A stretch of DNA of 64,000 bases, from assembly GCF_002813775.1 (NCBI RefSeq), contig NZ_CP020370.1:1827501-1891500 (forward strand). Reading direction: 5' to 3'. The notes beneath the pieces were generated by a model that was not told the origin of the DNA, ran no database searches, and saw only the letters and a program-made list of their open reading frames with translations. Positions 42,238-51,630 of this stretch are shown in pieces. Made by a program: the position numbers and the translations under genes. Position 1 is the stretch's first letter; each line of letters opens with the position of its first letter. The stretch is from Candidatus Thiodictyon syntrophicum (GTDB lineage Bacteria > Pseudomonadota > Gammaproteobacteria > Chromatiales > Chromatiaceae).

Positions 42238-42624
42238 TCAGTCCTCGCAGGAGTAGCCGTGGGCGATCAGGCCCTCCTCCAGGTCGTCGGAGACCATCGG
42301 GTGGGCGATCAGGTACTGGGCCGCGCGCACCGAGTAGTCGCCGATGGCCTCGTCCACCGCCTCCTCCCAATCCTCCATGCTGTAGTCGCCGCGCCCGACC
42401 CACATCAGGGCGATCAACTCGGCACGCTGGCGCTGGTTCATCTCCCCGATGCACTCCACGAGTTCGGTGAGGGTGTAGTCCCCGCTATGGTCGGCCAGGA
42501 TCTGGAGTGCCCAGTCCTCTGACGGGCTCGACGGGGTCTCGGGGATGACCACCTCTTCCTTGGACTGGAACTCGCGGGCCTTGGCGATGATGTAACAGAT
42601 GGTGTCCAGTGGGATATGCAGCAT
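42238..42624 (-). CDS. DUF3775-family small acidic protein
   Basis: The 128-residue product begins MLHIPLDTICYIIAKAREFQSKEEVV and continues WALQILADHSGDYTLTELVECIGEMNQRQRAELIALMWVGRGDYSMEDWEEAVDEA, ending YLIAHPMVSDDLEEGLIAHGYSC. This is the DUF3775 pattern: a helical, acidic cytoplasmic protein of unknown function found in proteobacteria. It is divergent from the M48 peptidase gene. Confidence 0.82.
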   Translation of the reverse strand: MLHIPLDTICYIIAKAREFQSKEEVVIPETPSSPSEDWALQILADHSGDYTLTELVECIGEMNQRQRAELIALMWVGRGDYSMEDWEEAVDEAIGDYSVRAAQYLIAHPMVSDDLEEGLIAHGYSCED

Positions 42625-42842
42625 GGGCGGGGCTCCGGGTCGAGGCCGGGGAACCGACCGGCGTGACGCCGTCGCGGACCCGTGGTCTTGTTTGGGTACG
42701 AAGTGTACTACGCGGACCGCGGGTTTCGGGGCGGGGGATTGCGGACCGCCGCGAACCTTTTGTGAGTTGGGGGGTGAATCCGGGACGATTGGGGCGCACT
42801 TGGCTCCTGATCGGTACCCCCCTGGCCCTTGGAGTTAGCGCC

Positions 42843-43646
42843 ATGTCCATGTCCAACCCTTTGCGCGGCGCCGCTCTGCTGCTGGCGATGTGCGCCCTTG
42901 CGGCCTGCGCCACGGCCCCTGAGACCGGGCGCAGCCAGTTGTTGTTGGTTGATGCCGGCCAAGAGGCCCAAATGGGTTTCAGCGCCTTCGAGCGGAAGAA
43001 GCAGCAGACGCCCAGGGCCGGCGATCGGGCCGCGAACCAGCAGCTTCAGACGGTTGGCGGGCGCATCGCGCGGGTGGCGGGGTTGCCCGATGCCCGCTGG
43101 GAGTTCGTCCTCTTCGCGGACCCGGAGCCCAACGCCTTCGCCCTGCCCGGGGGCAAGGTCGGGGTCAATACCGGCATCCTGCCCATCACCAAGGACGAGG
43201 CGGGGCTCGCCGCCGTGGTCGCTCACGAGATCGCCCATGTCAGTGCCCGCCACGGGGCGGAGCGGATGTCCCAGGGAATCGCCGCGCAGGTGGGCGGGGT
43301 CATTCTGTCCGTGGCCCTGGAGGCCTCCGGCTACGGCGGCGCGACGCGCAGTCTGGCGACGCAGGCCTATGGAATGGGCACCCAGTATGGGGTGCTGATG
43401 CCCTACTCGCGCCTCCAGGAGGCGGAGGCGGACCGCATCGGGCTCCTCTATATGGCGCGCGCCGGCTATGACCCGCGGGAGGCGATCGCCTTCTGGCGAC
43501 GCTTCCAGTCCTATAACGCCGGTCGCGGCGGCCAGGTGCCCGAATTCCTGAGCACCCATCCGCTGGACGAAACCCGCATCGCCGAGCTGCAGAAATTCCT
43601 TCCCCAGGCCATGGCCGAGTATCAGCGGGCGGGGGGGCGTGGCTGA
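42843..43646 (+). CDS. M48-family metallopeptidase lipoprotein
   Basis: The ATG at 42843 follows GGAGTTAGCG and gives 267 residues; the frame is open further up but the added residues carry no signal. The lipobox is LAAC (MCALAACATAPE). The peptidase site is HEIAHVSARHGAER near residues 128-141 with the third ligand in EAEADRIGLLYMARAGYDP, the M48 pattern seen in LoiP/YcaL/BepA-type outer-membrane proteases. It presumably degrades misassembled envelope proteins in the periplasm. It lies next to a cytochrome gene on the same strand. Confidence 0.92.
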   Translation: MSMSNPLRGAALLLAMCALAACATAPETGRSQLLLVDAGQEAQMGFSAFERKKQQTPRAGDRAANQQLQTVGGRIARVAGLPDARWEFVLFADPEPNAFALPGGKVGVNTGILPITKDEAGLAAVVAHEIAHVSARHGAERMSQGIAAQVGGVILSVALEASGYGGATRSLATQAYGMGTQYGVLMPYSRLQEAEADRIGLLYMARAGYDPREAIAFWRRFQSYNAGRGGQVPEFLSTHPLDETRIAELQKFLPQAMAEYQRAGGRG

Positions 43647-43689
43647 GAAGCGGTGTCCGGCCGCCGCTCGGACCACTGACCAGGCCGCG

Positions 43690-43713
43690 CCCGTAGGGTG
43701 CGCCGTGCGCACC
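43690..43713. repeat. Family-C repeat, variant single arm C4
   Basis: The sequence CCCGTAGGGTGCGCCGTGCG plus CACC is a variant of the family-C arm in which compensating changes keep the hairpin GGTGCGC-CGT-GCGCACC. It ends directly at the ATG chosen for the cytochrome gene. Confidence 0.75.
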
Positions 43714-45234
43714 ATGGCGCCGACCGGGACCCTGGCCGCAGTACTCAACCGCGGCTTCTCAAGGTGCGGCTGGAGCACCCGACGCCGCTGGTCCGGGCAA
43801 TGGCGTCTGGTGGTCCTCGTCTTGCCGCTCCTGGCCGGGTGCGGGCCCGGCGACCAGGGGGGCGCGGACGCCGACCGGCGCACCGCCAAGGCGCAGCCGG
43901 GTAGGGTCCCCGCCTATTCCCAGCGCCCCGGCGATCCCGGCCGCGGTTATGACGCGCTGCTCAACCGCGCGTCAGACACCTGCGGCCTGCCCTACCGCGC
44001 CTATGCCGCGGCGGCGGCGCCGTCCGGGGGCAAGGCGGGGCCGGACGCGGGGCCCCAGTTCCCGGGGCGCACCGGGCGCAACGCGCGGCTACCCTACCCG
44101 CTGACCGCCTACCAGACGGACTCCGGGGTGGAACTGGTCACCACCAATTGTCTCGCCTGCCACGCCGCGATCCTCGATGGCCAACTCATCTTGGGTCTGG
44201 GAAACGCCTTCCTGGACATGACCCAAGACCCACTGCTCGCGGTCGTCTCCACCGGCGCCCGGGTGACGGCGCCGGCCGAGCGGGCACAGTGGCAGCGTTG
44301 GGCGGACCGGGTCGCGGTGCTCTCCAGTTACATGATGACCGATACCCTCGGCGTGAACAGTGCCGGCAACCTGACCCTGGCCCTGATGGCCCATCGCGAT
44401 CCCAAGACGCTCGCCTGGTCCGCCCGGCCGCTCCTGGAGCCCCCGCCGCAGCGGCCCCTGCCGGTGGCCGTGCCGCCCTGGTGGAACCTGCGCAAGAAGC
44501 ACGCCCTGTTCTACAGCGCCCAGGGGCGCGGCGATCAGGCCCGCCACCTGCTGATCGCCGCTGCCACCTGTACCGACACGATCGCCCAGGCCCAGGCGCT
44601 CGACGCCTGGTTCGTCGATGTGCGCGCCTACCTGGCCACCCTGGCGCCGCCCAAGTACCCCTACGCCATCGACCAGGCCCAGGCGGCGCGCGGCGAGGCG
44701 CTCTTTGGGTCCCACTGCAAAGGTTGCCACGGCACCTACGGCGAGGACTGGCGCTACCCCAACCGGGTCCTGGCCCTGAGCGAGGTGGGGACTGACCCGG
44801 CACTGGCGCGCGCCGGCTACAGCGATCAGGACCGCTTCCGCGCCTGGTTTGCGCAGTCCTTCTATGGCGAACTGTCGCAGATCACCCCGGCCATGGGCTA
44901 TCTGGCTCCGCCCCTGGACGGGGTCTGGGCGAGCGCCCCCTACCTGCACAACGACGCCGTGCCGACCCTGGCCGCGCTGCTGGAGCCGGCGGCGCGACCG
45001 ACCTGGTGGCGCCTGCGCCGCAGCGCGGACGGGCAGCCCGTCTATGACCGCGACGCGCTCGGTTGGGCCTACGAGACCCTGCCCGCGGGCAAGTCCGCCG
45101 CCATGAGCTGGGACGAGCGCAACCGCCTCTACGACACCACTGGCAAGGGTTACGGCAACGGCGGCCACCGCTTCGGTGACCGGCTGTCGGCGGCCGAGCG
45201 GCGTGCCCTGATCGAGTACCTCAAGACCCTCTAG
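43714..45234 (+). CDS. Exported di-haem c-type cytochrome (RoxA/peroxidase-like)
   Basis: Two haem-binding motifs are visible, CLACH near residue 148 and CKGCH near 335. The N-terminus has a lipobox-like LLAGC after WRLVVLVLPLLAG, so it is probably a lipoprotein facing the periplasm. Late blocks ITPAMGYLAPPLDGVWASAPYLHNDAVPTLAALL and GYGNGGHRFGDRLSAAERRALIEYLKTL resemble the RoxA/MauG/di-haem peroxidase superfamily. The frame is open to ATG 43639, overlapping the peptidase stop, but that stretch contains repeat C4; 43714 is a compromise and the true start may be later. The partner and substrate are unknown. Confidence 0.82.
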   Translation: MAPTGTLAAVLNRGFSRCGWSTRRRWSGQWRLVVLVLPLLAGCGPGDQGGADADRRTAKAQPGRVPAYSQRPGDPGRGYDALLNRASDTCGLPYRAYAAAAAPSGGKAGPDAGPQFPGRTGRNARLPYPLTAYQTDSGVELVTTNCLACHAAILDGQLILGLGNAFLDMTQDPLLAVVSTGARVTAPAERAQWQRWADRVAVLSSYMMTDTLGVNSAGNLTLALMAHRDPKTLAWSARPLLEPPPQRPLPVAVPPWWNLRKKHALFYSAQGRGDQARHLLIAAATCTDTIAQAQALDAWFVDVRAYLATLAPPKYPYAIDQAQAARGEALFGSHCKGCHGTYGEDWRYPNRVLALSEVGTDPALARAGYSDQDRFRAWFAQSFYGELSQITPAMGYLAPPLDGVWASAPYLHNDAVPTLAALLEPAARPTWWRLRRSADGQPVYDRDALGWAYETLPAGKSAAMSWDERNRLYDTTGKGYGNGGHRFGDRLSAAERRALIEYLKTL

Positions 45235-45308
45235 AACCGCTGTTCTTCTGATCGGCCCAAATAGTGCTTGCGCCGACAGGCAGTGGTCTGTATACTTGTT
45301 AAATCAGA

Positions 45309-45385
<77 letters not shown>

Positions 45386-45394
45386 ATCAGAAGT

Positions 45395-45428
45395 AAGGGC
45401 TTATCGGCGATTCCGGTAAGCCCTTTTT
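45395..45428 (+). terminator. Rho-independent terminator after tRNA-fMet
   Basis: The stem AAGGGCTTA (45395-45403) pairs with TAAGCCCTT (45417-45425) around a 13-base loop that can pair further. It is followed by a T-rich tail TTTTTCTTT. The position directly after the tRNA supports the call. Confidence 0.88.
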
Positions 45429-45576
45429 CTTTGCCCGGCGTTCAGGCAAGCGCTGGTCCAGGTCAGTTTCGGCAATGCGCGCGCAGCGGGTGGGGCAGAA
45501 ATGCCTGGGGGTGACCGTTCGTCGGCCCCGTCAGCGGCATGGGCGGCAGCGCACAACAGCAAGGGGTAAACAGGTT

Positions 45577-45783
45577 ATGACCGCAGAGATTGAAAATCTC
45601 GTTTTGGAGCAACTGCGCGCGATCCGGGGGGAGCTCTCCGATATCAAGGAGCGCATGGGGCGCGTCGAGCTTCGCCTGTCCGGCATCGAGCAGACCTTGG
45701 ATGGTGCCCTGGCCGACACCGACCGTGAAGCCGGCCAATGGTTCATCAAGCGCATGGAGCACATCAACGGCGCTTGGGGCTGA
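45577..45783 (+). CDS. Small coiled-coil protein, paralogue of 35142 gene
   Basis: The ATG at 45577 after AAGGGGTAAACAGG gives 68 residues: MTAEIENLVLEQLRAIRGEL then SDIKERMGRVELRLSGIEQTL and a tail EAGQWFIKRMEHINGAWG. A heptad-like coiled coil covers residues 12-45. The first 30 residues match the product of the gene at 35142. No function is known. It lies between tRNA-fMet and the 3' end of the convergent orphan hsdR. Confidence 0.65.
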   Translation: MTAEIENLVLEQLRAIRGELSDIKERMGRVELRLSGIEQTLDGALADTDREAGQWFIKRMEHINGAWG

Positions 45784-45815
45784 GCAACGAGTCAAGATCA
45801 CGTCAAACACAATCG

Positions 45816-48800
45816 TCAGTCCGGTTCTGGGCCGCGCGGTACCGGGCACTCGTCACTGCCGCCGCGCAACCGCCCATAGACCTGATCCAGCATCCAGTTC
45901 CGGAAGAAGGCACCCAGGGCCTCGTCCTGGAAGAGCGTGTTGATGAAATCGCCGTGTTTCTCGTGGCGGGTCACCAGCGCATCGTCCAGGGCCTCGCGGA
46001 ACGGGACCCCGAAGTTGCCCTTGTCATTGACGCGGGCGGCCTGTTGGAGTTCGGCATTGGCTACCAGTTGCGCAGTCACACCATCCACCAGGTCTTGGGC
46101 ATCGAAGTCGGTGCCGAAGCGCGTATTGATGACCTCGATGATGGTGGAGAGCCGCTCCTGCGGCGGCTTCGCGGTGCCGGTCCCGGTGTATTCGGGGCCC
46201 GGCAACTCGCCGGAGCCGCCGGCCTTCAGGGTCAGTTCGCCCTCGGCGTCCAGCTTCAGCTTGTAGGAGGCCAGCACCACATCGTCGCCCAAGTCCACCG
46301 GCGCACCGCCGGCGGGCGGCGGCAGCTTGCGCAGCAGCAGGCGGCCGAAGGTGTAGAGCTTCTCCAGGTCCGGGTCCGCAAAGGGCACGATCTGACCGAG
46401 AAAGGCATAGAGGTTCTTGAAGGCGTTGAGCTTGGCGCGGAAGGCCTCTTGGCGCTGCGTGCCTTCAGCATCCTTATCGTCTCTTTTCAGCGCCTTGAAG
46501 CGATCCACGGCCGGGTCTAACCAGGCGTTGAGCCTGGCATTGTCGGTGAGCTTCCGGTCGCCCTTGAATTTGAAGAGCACGGCCGCGAAGCCGTCCAGCT
46601 CCGAGGGCGTGTAGAGTTGGAACTCCCCCACTGCGTGCTGCAATTCGTACAGGCGCTGCGGGTCGACCTCATCCAGGGTCGTCGTCGTCTCGTAATAGTC
46701 CTGGAAGCTGGCCAGGATCGCATCGCGCTCGTTGACGAAGTCGAGTACGAAGGTCGCCTCCTTGCCCGGACAGGTGCGGTTGAGCCGTGAGAGTGTCTGC
46801 ACCGCCTGGATACCGTCCAGGCGCTTGTCCACATACATCGCGCACAGGAGCGGTTGGTCGAAGCCGGTCTGGTACTTGTTGGCGACGATGAGCACCTGAT
46901 AGACACTGGAGGCGAAGCGGGCGGGCAGTTCGGTCTCCTTGATGGACTTGCCGTCGCTGCCGCGGTTCATCTGCGGCTCGGTATAGGTGACACCCCTCAC
47001 CTGGTCGTCCTGAACCTCGCCGGAGAAGGCCACCAGACAGCGAATAGCGCTATAGCCCGGGTCCTTGCCTTTGTCGATCAGGTAGGCGTCGCAGGACTGC
47101 TTGTACTTCACCGCCATCAGCCGCGAACTGGTCACCAGCATCGCCTTGGCGCGGCCCTGGAGCTGGTGCATCACGCAGGCGCGAAAATGCTCCAGGATGA
47201 TCTGTGTCTTCTGCGCGATATTGGTCGGGTGCAGGCTGACGAAGCGGGCCAGTGCCACCGCGGCCTTCTTCTTGTCCAACACCGGGTCGCCCGCGACCTT
47301 CTTGGCGAGTTGGAAGAAGCGCTGGTAGGTCATGTAGCCCTTGAGCACGTCGAGGATGAAACCCTCCTCGATGGCCTGGCGCATGGAATAGAGGTGAAAG
47401 GGCGCGGGCCGGCCGTCCGGCCCCCGATGTCCGAACAGTTCCAGGGTCTTGTGCTTGGGCGTCGCCGTGAAGGCGAAGAAGCTCATGTTGGGCTGAGGCC
47501 CACGGAACAGGGCCGCGCGCAGCGCGAGCTGATCCGGCGCCGACAGGTCCTCACCTTCAGCCGCGAGCCTGGCGGCGAGCGCGCTGTCGGACAGCAATTC
47601 CTTGAGGGTGACCGCCATGTCGCCGGTCTGCGATGAATGGGCCTCATCGACGATGATGGCATAGCGCCGGTCCGGCAGGGCCTGAATCTTGTCCTGAATG
47701 AAGCCGAACTTGTGGATGGTGGAGATAATGATCGGCACCCCGGCGCTCAGGGCCCGGGCAAGTTGGGCGGAGTCGGTGTCGATCTTCTCCACGACACCGC
47801 TCTTGTGCTCGAATTGATAGACGGTATTCTGCAACTGCTGGTCGAGCACCTTGCGGTCGGTCAGCACCACGACCGCGTCATAGACCTTGCGATCCTGGTC
47901 GTCGTGCAGCGAGGCCAGCCGGTGGGCGACCCAGGCGATGGTGTTGGACTTGCCCGAGCCCGCCGAGTGCTGGGACAGGAAGTTCGTGCCGGCGCCCGTC
48001 TCCCTGGCCGCCGCCACCAGACGCCGCACGCAATCCCATTGGTGATAGCGCGGGAAGACCATCGTCTCCTTGACCGTTACCTGATCGGTGTCGGCGTCCT
48101 TCTCCTCCTCGGTCTGCAAATGCAGGAACCGCCCTACCAGATCCAACAGGTTGTCGCGCTGCCAGACTTCCTCCCACAGATAGCAACTGCGGTGCCTGCC
48201 CTCCACCGGCGGGTTGCCGGCGCCGCCGTCATGTCCGCGATTGAAGGGCAGAAAGCGGGTGGAGGACCCATTCAGGCGGGTGGTCATCCAGACCTCGTCC
48301 GCATCCAGGGCGAAGTGAACCAAGGCGCGGGCCTTGAAGCGGAACAGGGGTGCATGGGGGTCGCGGTCCTGCCGGTACTGCTGCTTGGCCGCCGTCGCCT
48401 GCTGGCCGGTCATCGCGTTCTTCAACTCGCCGGTGGCGATAGGCAGGCCGTTGACGAACAGCGCCAGGTCCAGTTCGTCGTCGGTCTTGGGGTCGTAGCG
48501 CAGTTGGCGCAACACGCGCAGGCGGTTCTGGTCGTACAGGTCCCAGACCTCTGGATTCAGGTTGTTGCCGGGTTTGAAGTACGCCAGGAGGATCTTCTGG
48601 CCATGGAACTTGAAGCCCCGGCGCAGCACCGACAGCAGGCCGAAGCTGTCCAGGGCCTTGCAAAGGGCTTCTATGAAGATGTCCGCAAGCGAGGCGCCGT
48701 GGATCGCCTGGAGCCTGGCCCAAGGCTTGGGCTGGGTGTCCGCGACGAAGGCGAGCACATCCGCCGGGATCAGCGCCCGCTGCGCGTCGAAGCCCGCGTG

Positions 48801-48917
48801 GATGGCCAGGGCCTCGTCCGGGTCGAACGCCGTCCGGTCGCGGGGCTCGTAGCCGCCGTGCAGTACCAGGTGCTCGACGATCAGGCGCTCGAAGGCGTCT
48901 TCGGTGTGGATTTTCAT
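45816..48917 (-). CDS. hsdR: Type I restriction enzyme R subunit (second, orphan)
   Basis: The protein has 1033 residues, the EcoR124/StySJI-like class. The nuclease motif is LDLALFVNGLPIATGELKNAMTGQ near 150-170 (D ... ELK). The motor has HSAGSGKSNT near 317, DEAH in IIVDEAHSSQTGDM near 421, FAFTATPKHKTLELFG, and SRLNRTCPGKE near 706. The helical C-terminal region is full length, so the gene itself looks intact. No hsdM or hsdS is adjacent: the next upstream gene is a truncated fic and then an IS66 element. Type I operons often read hsdM-(fic)-hsdS-hsdR or similar, so the partners seem to have been lost or moved. It is only distantly similar to the R subunit at 7679. Confidence 0.94.
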   Translation of the reverse strand: MKIHTEDAFERLIVEHLVLHGGYEPRDRTAFDPDEALAIHAGFDAQRALIPADVLAFVADTQPKPWARLQAIHGASLADIFIEALCKALDSFGLLSVLRRGFKFHGQKILLAYFKPGNNLNPEVWDLYDQNRLRVLRQLRYDPKTDDELDLALFVNGLPIATGELKNAMTGQQATAAKQQYRQDRDPHAPLFRFKARALVHFALDADEVWMTTRLNGSSTRFLPFNRGHDGGAGNPPVEGRHRSCYLWEEVWQRDNLLDLVGRFLHLQTEEEKDADTDQVTVKETMVFPRYHQWDCVRRLVAAARETGAGTNFLSQHSAGSGKSNTIAWVAHRLASLHDDQDRKVYDAVVVLTDRKVLDQQLQNTVYQFEHKSGVVEKIDTDSAQLARALSAGVPIIISTIHKFGFIQDKIQALPDRRYAIIVDEAHSSQTGDMAVTLKELLSDSALAARLAAEGEDLSAPDQLALRAALFRGPQPNMSFFAFTATPKHKTLELFGHRGPDGRPAPFHLYSMRQAIEEGFILDVLKGYMTYQRFFQLAKKVAGDPVLDKKKAAVALARFVSLHPTNIAQKTQIILEHFRACVMHQLQGRAKAMLVTSSRLMAVKYKQSCDAYLIDKGKDPGYSAIRCLVAFSGEVQDDQVRGVTYTEPQMNRGSDGKSIKETELPARFASSVYQVLIVANKYQTGFDQPLLCAMYVDKRLDGIQAVQTLSRLNRTCPGKEATFVLDFVNERDAILASFQDYYETTTTLDEVDPQRLYELQHAVGEFQLYTPSELDGFAAVLFKFKGDRKLTDNARLNAWLDPAVDRFKALKRDDKDAEGTQRQEAFRAKLNAFKNLYAFLGQIVPFADPDLEKLYTFGRLLLRKLPPPAGGAPVDLGDDVVLASYKLKLDAEGELTLKAGGSGELPGPEYTGTGTAKPPQERLSTIIEVINTRFGTDFDAQDLVDGVTAQLVANAELQQAARVNDKGNFGVPFREALDDALVTRHEKHGDFINTLFQDEALGAFFRNWMLDQVYGRLRGGSDECPVPRGPEPD

Positions 48918-49019
48918 CGTCCGTCTCCCGGGCTTGTGTCCCGTCTGCTCAACGCTAGCGAGTTTGTGTCAAGCAAAAGTCGATTTGCTTTACACAAAGG
49001 CGCTTGTGTCCCGTAGGCT

Positions 49020-49530
49020 TTACACTACCTTTCGCCCCTCCGCCAGGTTCATGAGATCCGCAAAGCACAGCCGCGCTGCGCGCCGGCCGCTACCCGGCTG
49101 GAGCACTCGAAGAATGCCGGCCTGCTGTAACTGCCGCAGCAGTCCCAGGGCCGTCGTGCGAGTGGGGATGCCGGAGCGTTCGCAAAAATCGCTGCTCAGG
49201 AAGATCGGCCGCGCAAAGATCGCGTCCAGGGCGTGGATCGCATACTGGGAGTGTGTGATCCCGACGATCCGGGCCTTCATGTCCTCGTACAGGCGCAGTA
49301 TGTCCTGAACCTTTGCCGCATTCTCGCGGGCCTGGGCCGTCACGGCCTCCAGGAAGAAACCGACCCAGCCCGACCAGTCGCCGTCGCGGGAGATCGCCCG
49401 CAGCCGCGCGTAGTAGGTCTCACGGTGGGACTCGAGATAGGCCGACAGATAGAACATCGGCTGGCTCAGCACACCGCACTGAGTCAGAAACAGCGGGATC
49501 AGCAGCCGTCCGATACGCCCGTTGCCGTCC
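49020..49530 (-). pseudogene. Fic-domain protein, 5' part removed at IS66 junction
   Basis: The frame continues upstream of the ATG at 49472 to base 49530, where the IS66 end begins. The first residues left are DGNGRIGRLLIPLFL, the second half of the Fic active motif HPFxDGNGR; the catalytic histidine and everything before it are gone. The remaining 170 residues match the C-terminal part of Fic proteins (LSQPMFYLSAYLESHRETYYARL, then a winged-helix tail). Fic proteins AMPylate targets and are common passengers of type I RM operons. The fragment has no obvious function. Reading continues into the IS as TVT then a stop. Confidence 0.88.
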
Positions 49531-49734
49531 GTAACCGTTTAGCCCCCCCTGGGTGCTGGGTGCCAAGGAGTCCCGGCGGGTCGCGGCGGCCTTGATCATA
49601 AATCCGGCCATCAGCCCTTGCGGCGGCCCGTCGCGGCCGGGAACCGCTCCGACGCCGTAGGAGCGACCCCGGCTGCGACGCGTGCCAGCCGCGGCCGGGC
49701 CGCAATTATGATCACGGCCGGTCGCGGCGATCGG

Positions 49735-51348
49735 TCAGATGGCAGGTAAGGGCAACGGCGGGGCCTGAAGCCCTTGGCGGCGCTGGCGGACTACCTCGGC
49801 CAGATACGGCCAGGGCGAGACGGCGCGTTTGCGACAGGTCTCGATGACGCTGGCCAGGTGGGCGAAGGCGCGGGTGCCCTGCGCGGTGCGGGTCCCCATG
49901 CCGATGCGGCGGGCGATGACCCAGTGGCGCAGGGCGCGCTCGGCTTCGTTGTTGGTCAACGGCAACTCCGGATGGTCGAGTACCACCCAGAAGGTGTCCC
50001 AGTCGTTGAACAACTCGCGCGCCAGCGCGCGCATCTTCTCATGCGGCGCATCGACCTGACGCAGGCACTCGTCGAGCAGGGCGTTGAGCATCCGCGCATG
50101 CCGTGCGCGCAACACCCCGACGGGGGGCGGGGCGCCGCGGGCGTCGTAAACGGCGGCCATCACCGTCGCGATGACCGTCAGGATCTCGCTGCCAAAGCGC
50201 TGGGCCGCCGGTTCCAAGCCATCTTCCAGCGCCTGGGCCTTGCGGATCAGGTGGGCCAGGCAGCGCAGCCGTTGGTCCAGGTCGCGATAGGCCCAGAAGC
50301 CGTCGCTCATCAACCAGCCGTTGAAGGTCTCGCCGAGCACCTGGCGCACGACCTCCACCGAGCGCTTGCCAACGACGAACAGCGTGGCGGTGGCACAGGT
50401 GAACACCCACAGCCACCGCAGCCGACCATGCTCCTTCCAACTGGTTTCATCGGCATAGCGCAGTTCGACATTGCGCACCGCCGCGTAGAGTTCCGCCTCG
50501 ACCACCGGGGCCACCGCCCGTCCGGCTTCGTGAAGGCACTGGTTGATGGTCGCGCTCGACAACTCCAGACCCAGCCAATCGGACAGAAACTCACGGACCC
50601 GCGCCCGCGACAACCGCATGCGCTGGCTCAAGGCGCAGATGAAGGACACTAGCAACGGTCCGGCCAAATGCCACTCGGTCAGGGCCACCGTCCACTCGAC
50701 CTCGCCCGCCGCGCGCCCCGGCTGCGCCTGCGTCCAGTGGCCGCAATCGCAGCAGCATTCAAAATAGATGTGCTTGGTCTGGCGCAGGAGCAGTCCGGTC
50801 GCGCCGGCACCGGGCTGGATCAGCTCGATTTCGTAGCGGGCGTTGTGTGCCCGCGCCACATGAGCATCCGTCAACGCCTGGCCGCACCCCGCACAGCAGG
50901 TTGGCCGGTGAGGCTGCTCGGCGTCCACCGGCAGGTGCTGGGTGCGGCTGTGCCCCGGGCTGCCCGGGCGCCGACCGGGGGGCTGGCCGGTGACCGTCCG
51001 GTGCGAGCCCTGACGGCGCGGCCGGGGCGCCGCCGGCCCCGCCGGCTCAGCGTCGCCGGGGGTGTCTGCCGCAGCGGCCCCGTCCTGCGACCCCGCGGGG
51101 ACGTCGGGCTGGCCAGCGGGCGTGTCCTGACCGCCCGTGCCCTCCCACGGCAGCCGCGTGCTCGGTGGCCGCGAACTGTTGGAGGGGTTCTGCCCCAGCC
51201 GCTCGCGCGCCGCCTTCAGGTCCGCCAGCGCCTTGCCCAACAGCACCCGCGCCTGCGCCGACGTGAGCGTCTGCAGGTAGGCGTCGTCGAATTGTCTGAG
51301 GTCGTGATCGCTCAGGTGCATGGCGGGGGCGTGGCGGCGCTGGCGCAC
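49735..51348 (-). CDS. IS66-family transposase
   Basis: The 537-residue protein has the IS66 layout. The N-terminal helical region has ARVLLGKALADLKAARERLGQNPSNSSRPPS. A zinc-finger region follows (PTCCAGCGQALTDAHVARAHNARYEIE and a CCCDCG cluster), then the DDE domain with YADETSWKEHGRLRWLWVF, LMSDGFWAYRDLDQRLRCLAHLIRKA and LPLTNNEAERALRHWVIARR. Start could be 51348 or the internal ATG at 51321. It looks intact, so the element may still move. The linker is rich in proline and glycine. Confidence 0.94.
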   Translation of the reverse strand: MRQRRHAPAMHLSDHDLRQFDDAYLQTLTSAQARVLLGKALADLKAARERLGQNPSNSSRPPSTRLPWEGTGGQDTPAGQPDVPAGSQDGAAAADTPGDAEPAGPAAPRPRRQGSHRTVTGQPPGRRPGSPGHSRTQHLPVDAEQPHRPTCCAGCGQALTDAHVARAHNARYEIELIQPGAGATGLLLRQTKHIYFECCCDCGHWTQAQPGRAAGEVEWTVALTEWHLAGPLLVSFICALSQRMRLSRARVREFLSDWLGLELSSATINQCLHEAGRAVAPVVEAELYAAVRNVELRYADETSWKEHGRLRWLWVFTCATATLFVVGKRSVEVVRQVLGETFNGWLMSDGFWAYRDLDQRLRCLAHLIRKAQALEDGLEPAAQRFGSEILTVIATVMAAVYDARGAPPPVGVLRARHARMLNALLDECLRQVDAPHEKMRALARELFNDWDTFWVVLDHPELPLTNNEAERALRHWVIARRIGMGTRTAQGTRAFAHLASVIETCRKRAVSPWPYLAEVVRQRRQGLQAPPLPLPAI

Positions 51349-51467
51349 TCTCGTATAGAAGCTTGGGCCATAGTTTGCCAGGACCGTCGAGCTTTGTCGC
51401 GTAGGCTTATGATCGTCGGCGAGGCATTCATCCGACTCCCGGCCATCCCGCTGGCCGCGCGGTCGCT

Positions 51468-51526
51468 GGTCCGCACAGCGGACCCTACGGGCGCGCAGCC
51501 TCCCCGTAGGGTCCGCTGTGCGGACC
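51468..51526. repeat. Family-C palindrome, copy C5, inside the IS66 element
   Basis: Arms 51468-51490 and 51504-51526 are perfect 23-base complements with the same GGTCCGCACAGCGGACC core as C1 and C3. Being inside the IS, it shows how such repeats could be carried around the genome. Confidence 0.88.
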
Positions 51527-51630
51527 GGGCGTGGCTGGCCGAAACTACGTCACGCCGTCCGCGAGGGGGCTAAGAACAGGGGGGGCTAAACGGTTACTCG
51601 CCACCTCGGTCCCGGCGATCCGTAGGCGGC

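Larger units (their letters stand above)
49531..51597. mobile_element. IS66-family element (single-gene, ISBst12-like group)
   Basis: The ends are 21-base perfect inverted repeats, 49531-49551 beginning GTAACCGTTTAGCCCC and 51577-51597 as its complement; the terminal GTAA is typical of IS66. The element is 2067 bases with one transposase gene and no tnpA/tnpB, as in the ISBst12 group. IS66 elements make 8-base target duplications. Here the 8 bases outside are TGCCGTCC on the left and TCGCCACC on the right, so they do not match. The non-coding ends carry family-H (49630-49680) and family-C (51468-51526) repeats. Confidence 0.9.

Noticed and set aside
43639-43713. Earlier start (43639) for the cytochrome gene
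   Set aside because: The added 25 residues would encode a family-C repeat and lie far ahead of the lipobox. Kept only as an alternative.
47637-49016. 459-codon plus-strand frame across the orphan hsdR
   Set aside because: The minus strand encodes intact SF2 and nuclease motifs; the plus reading has none.
51598-51630. CRISPR leader at the left end of the array
   Set aside because: Only 33 bases separate the IS66 end from the first repeat. They have spacer-like length and GC content, not the AT-rich character of leaders.
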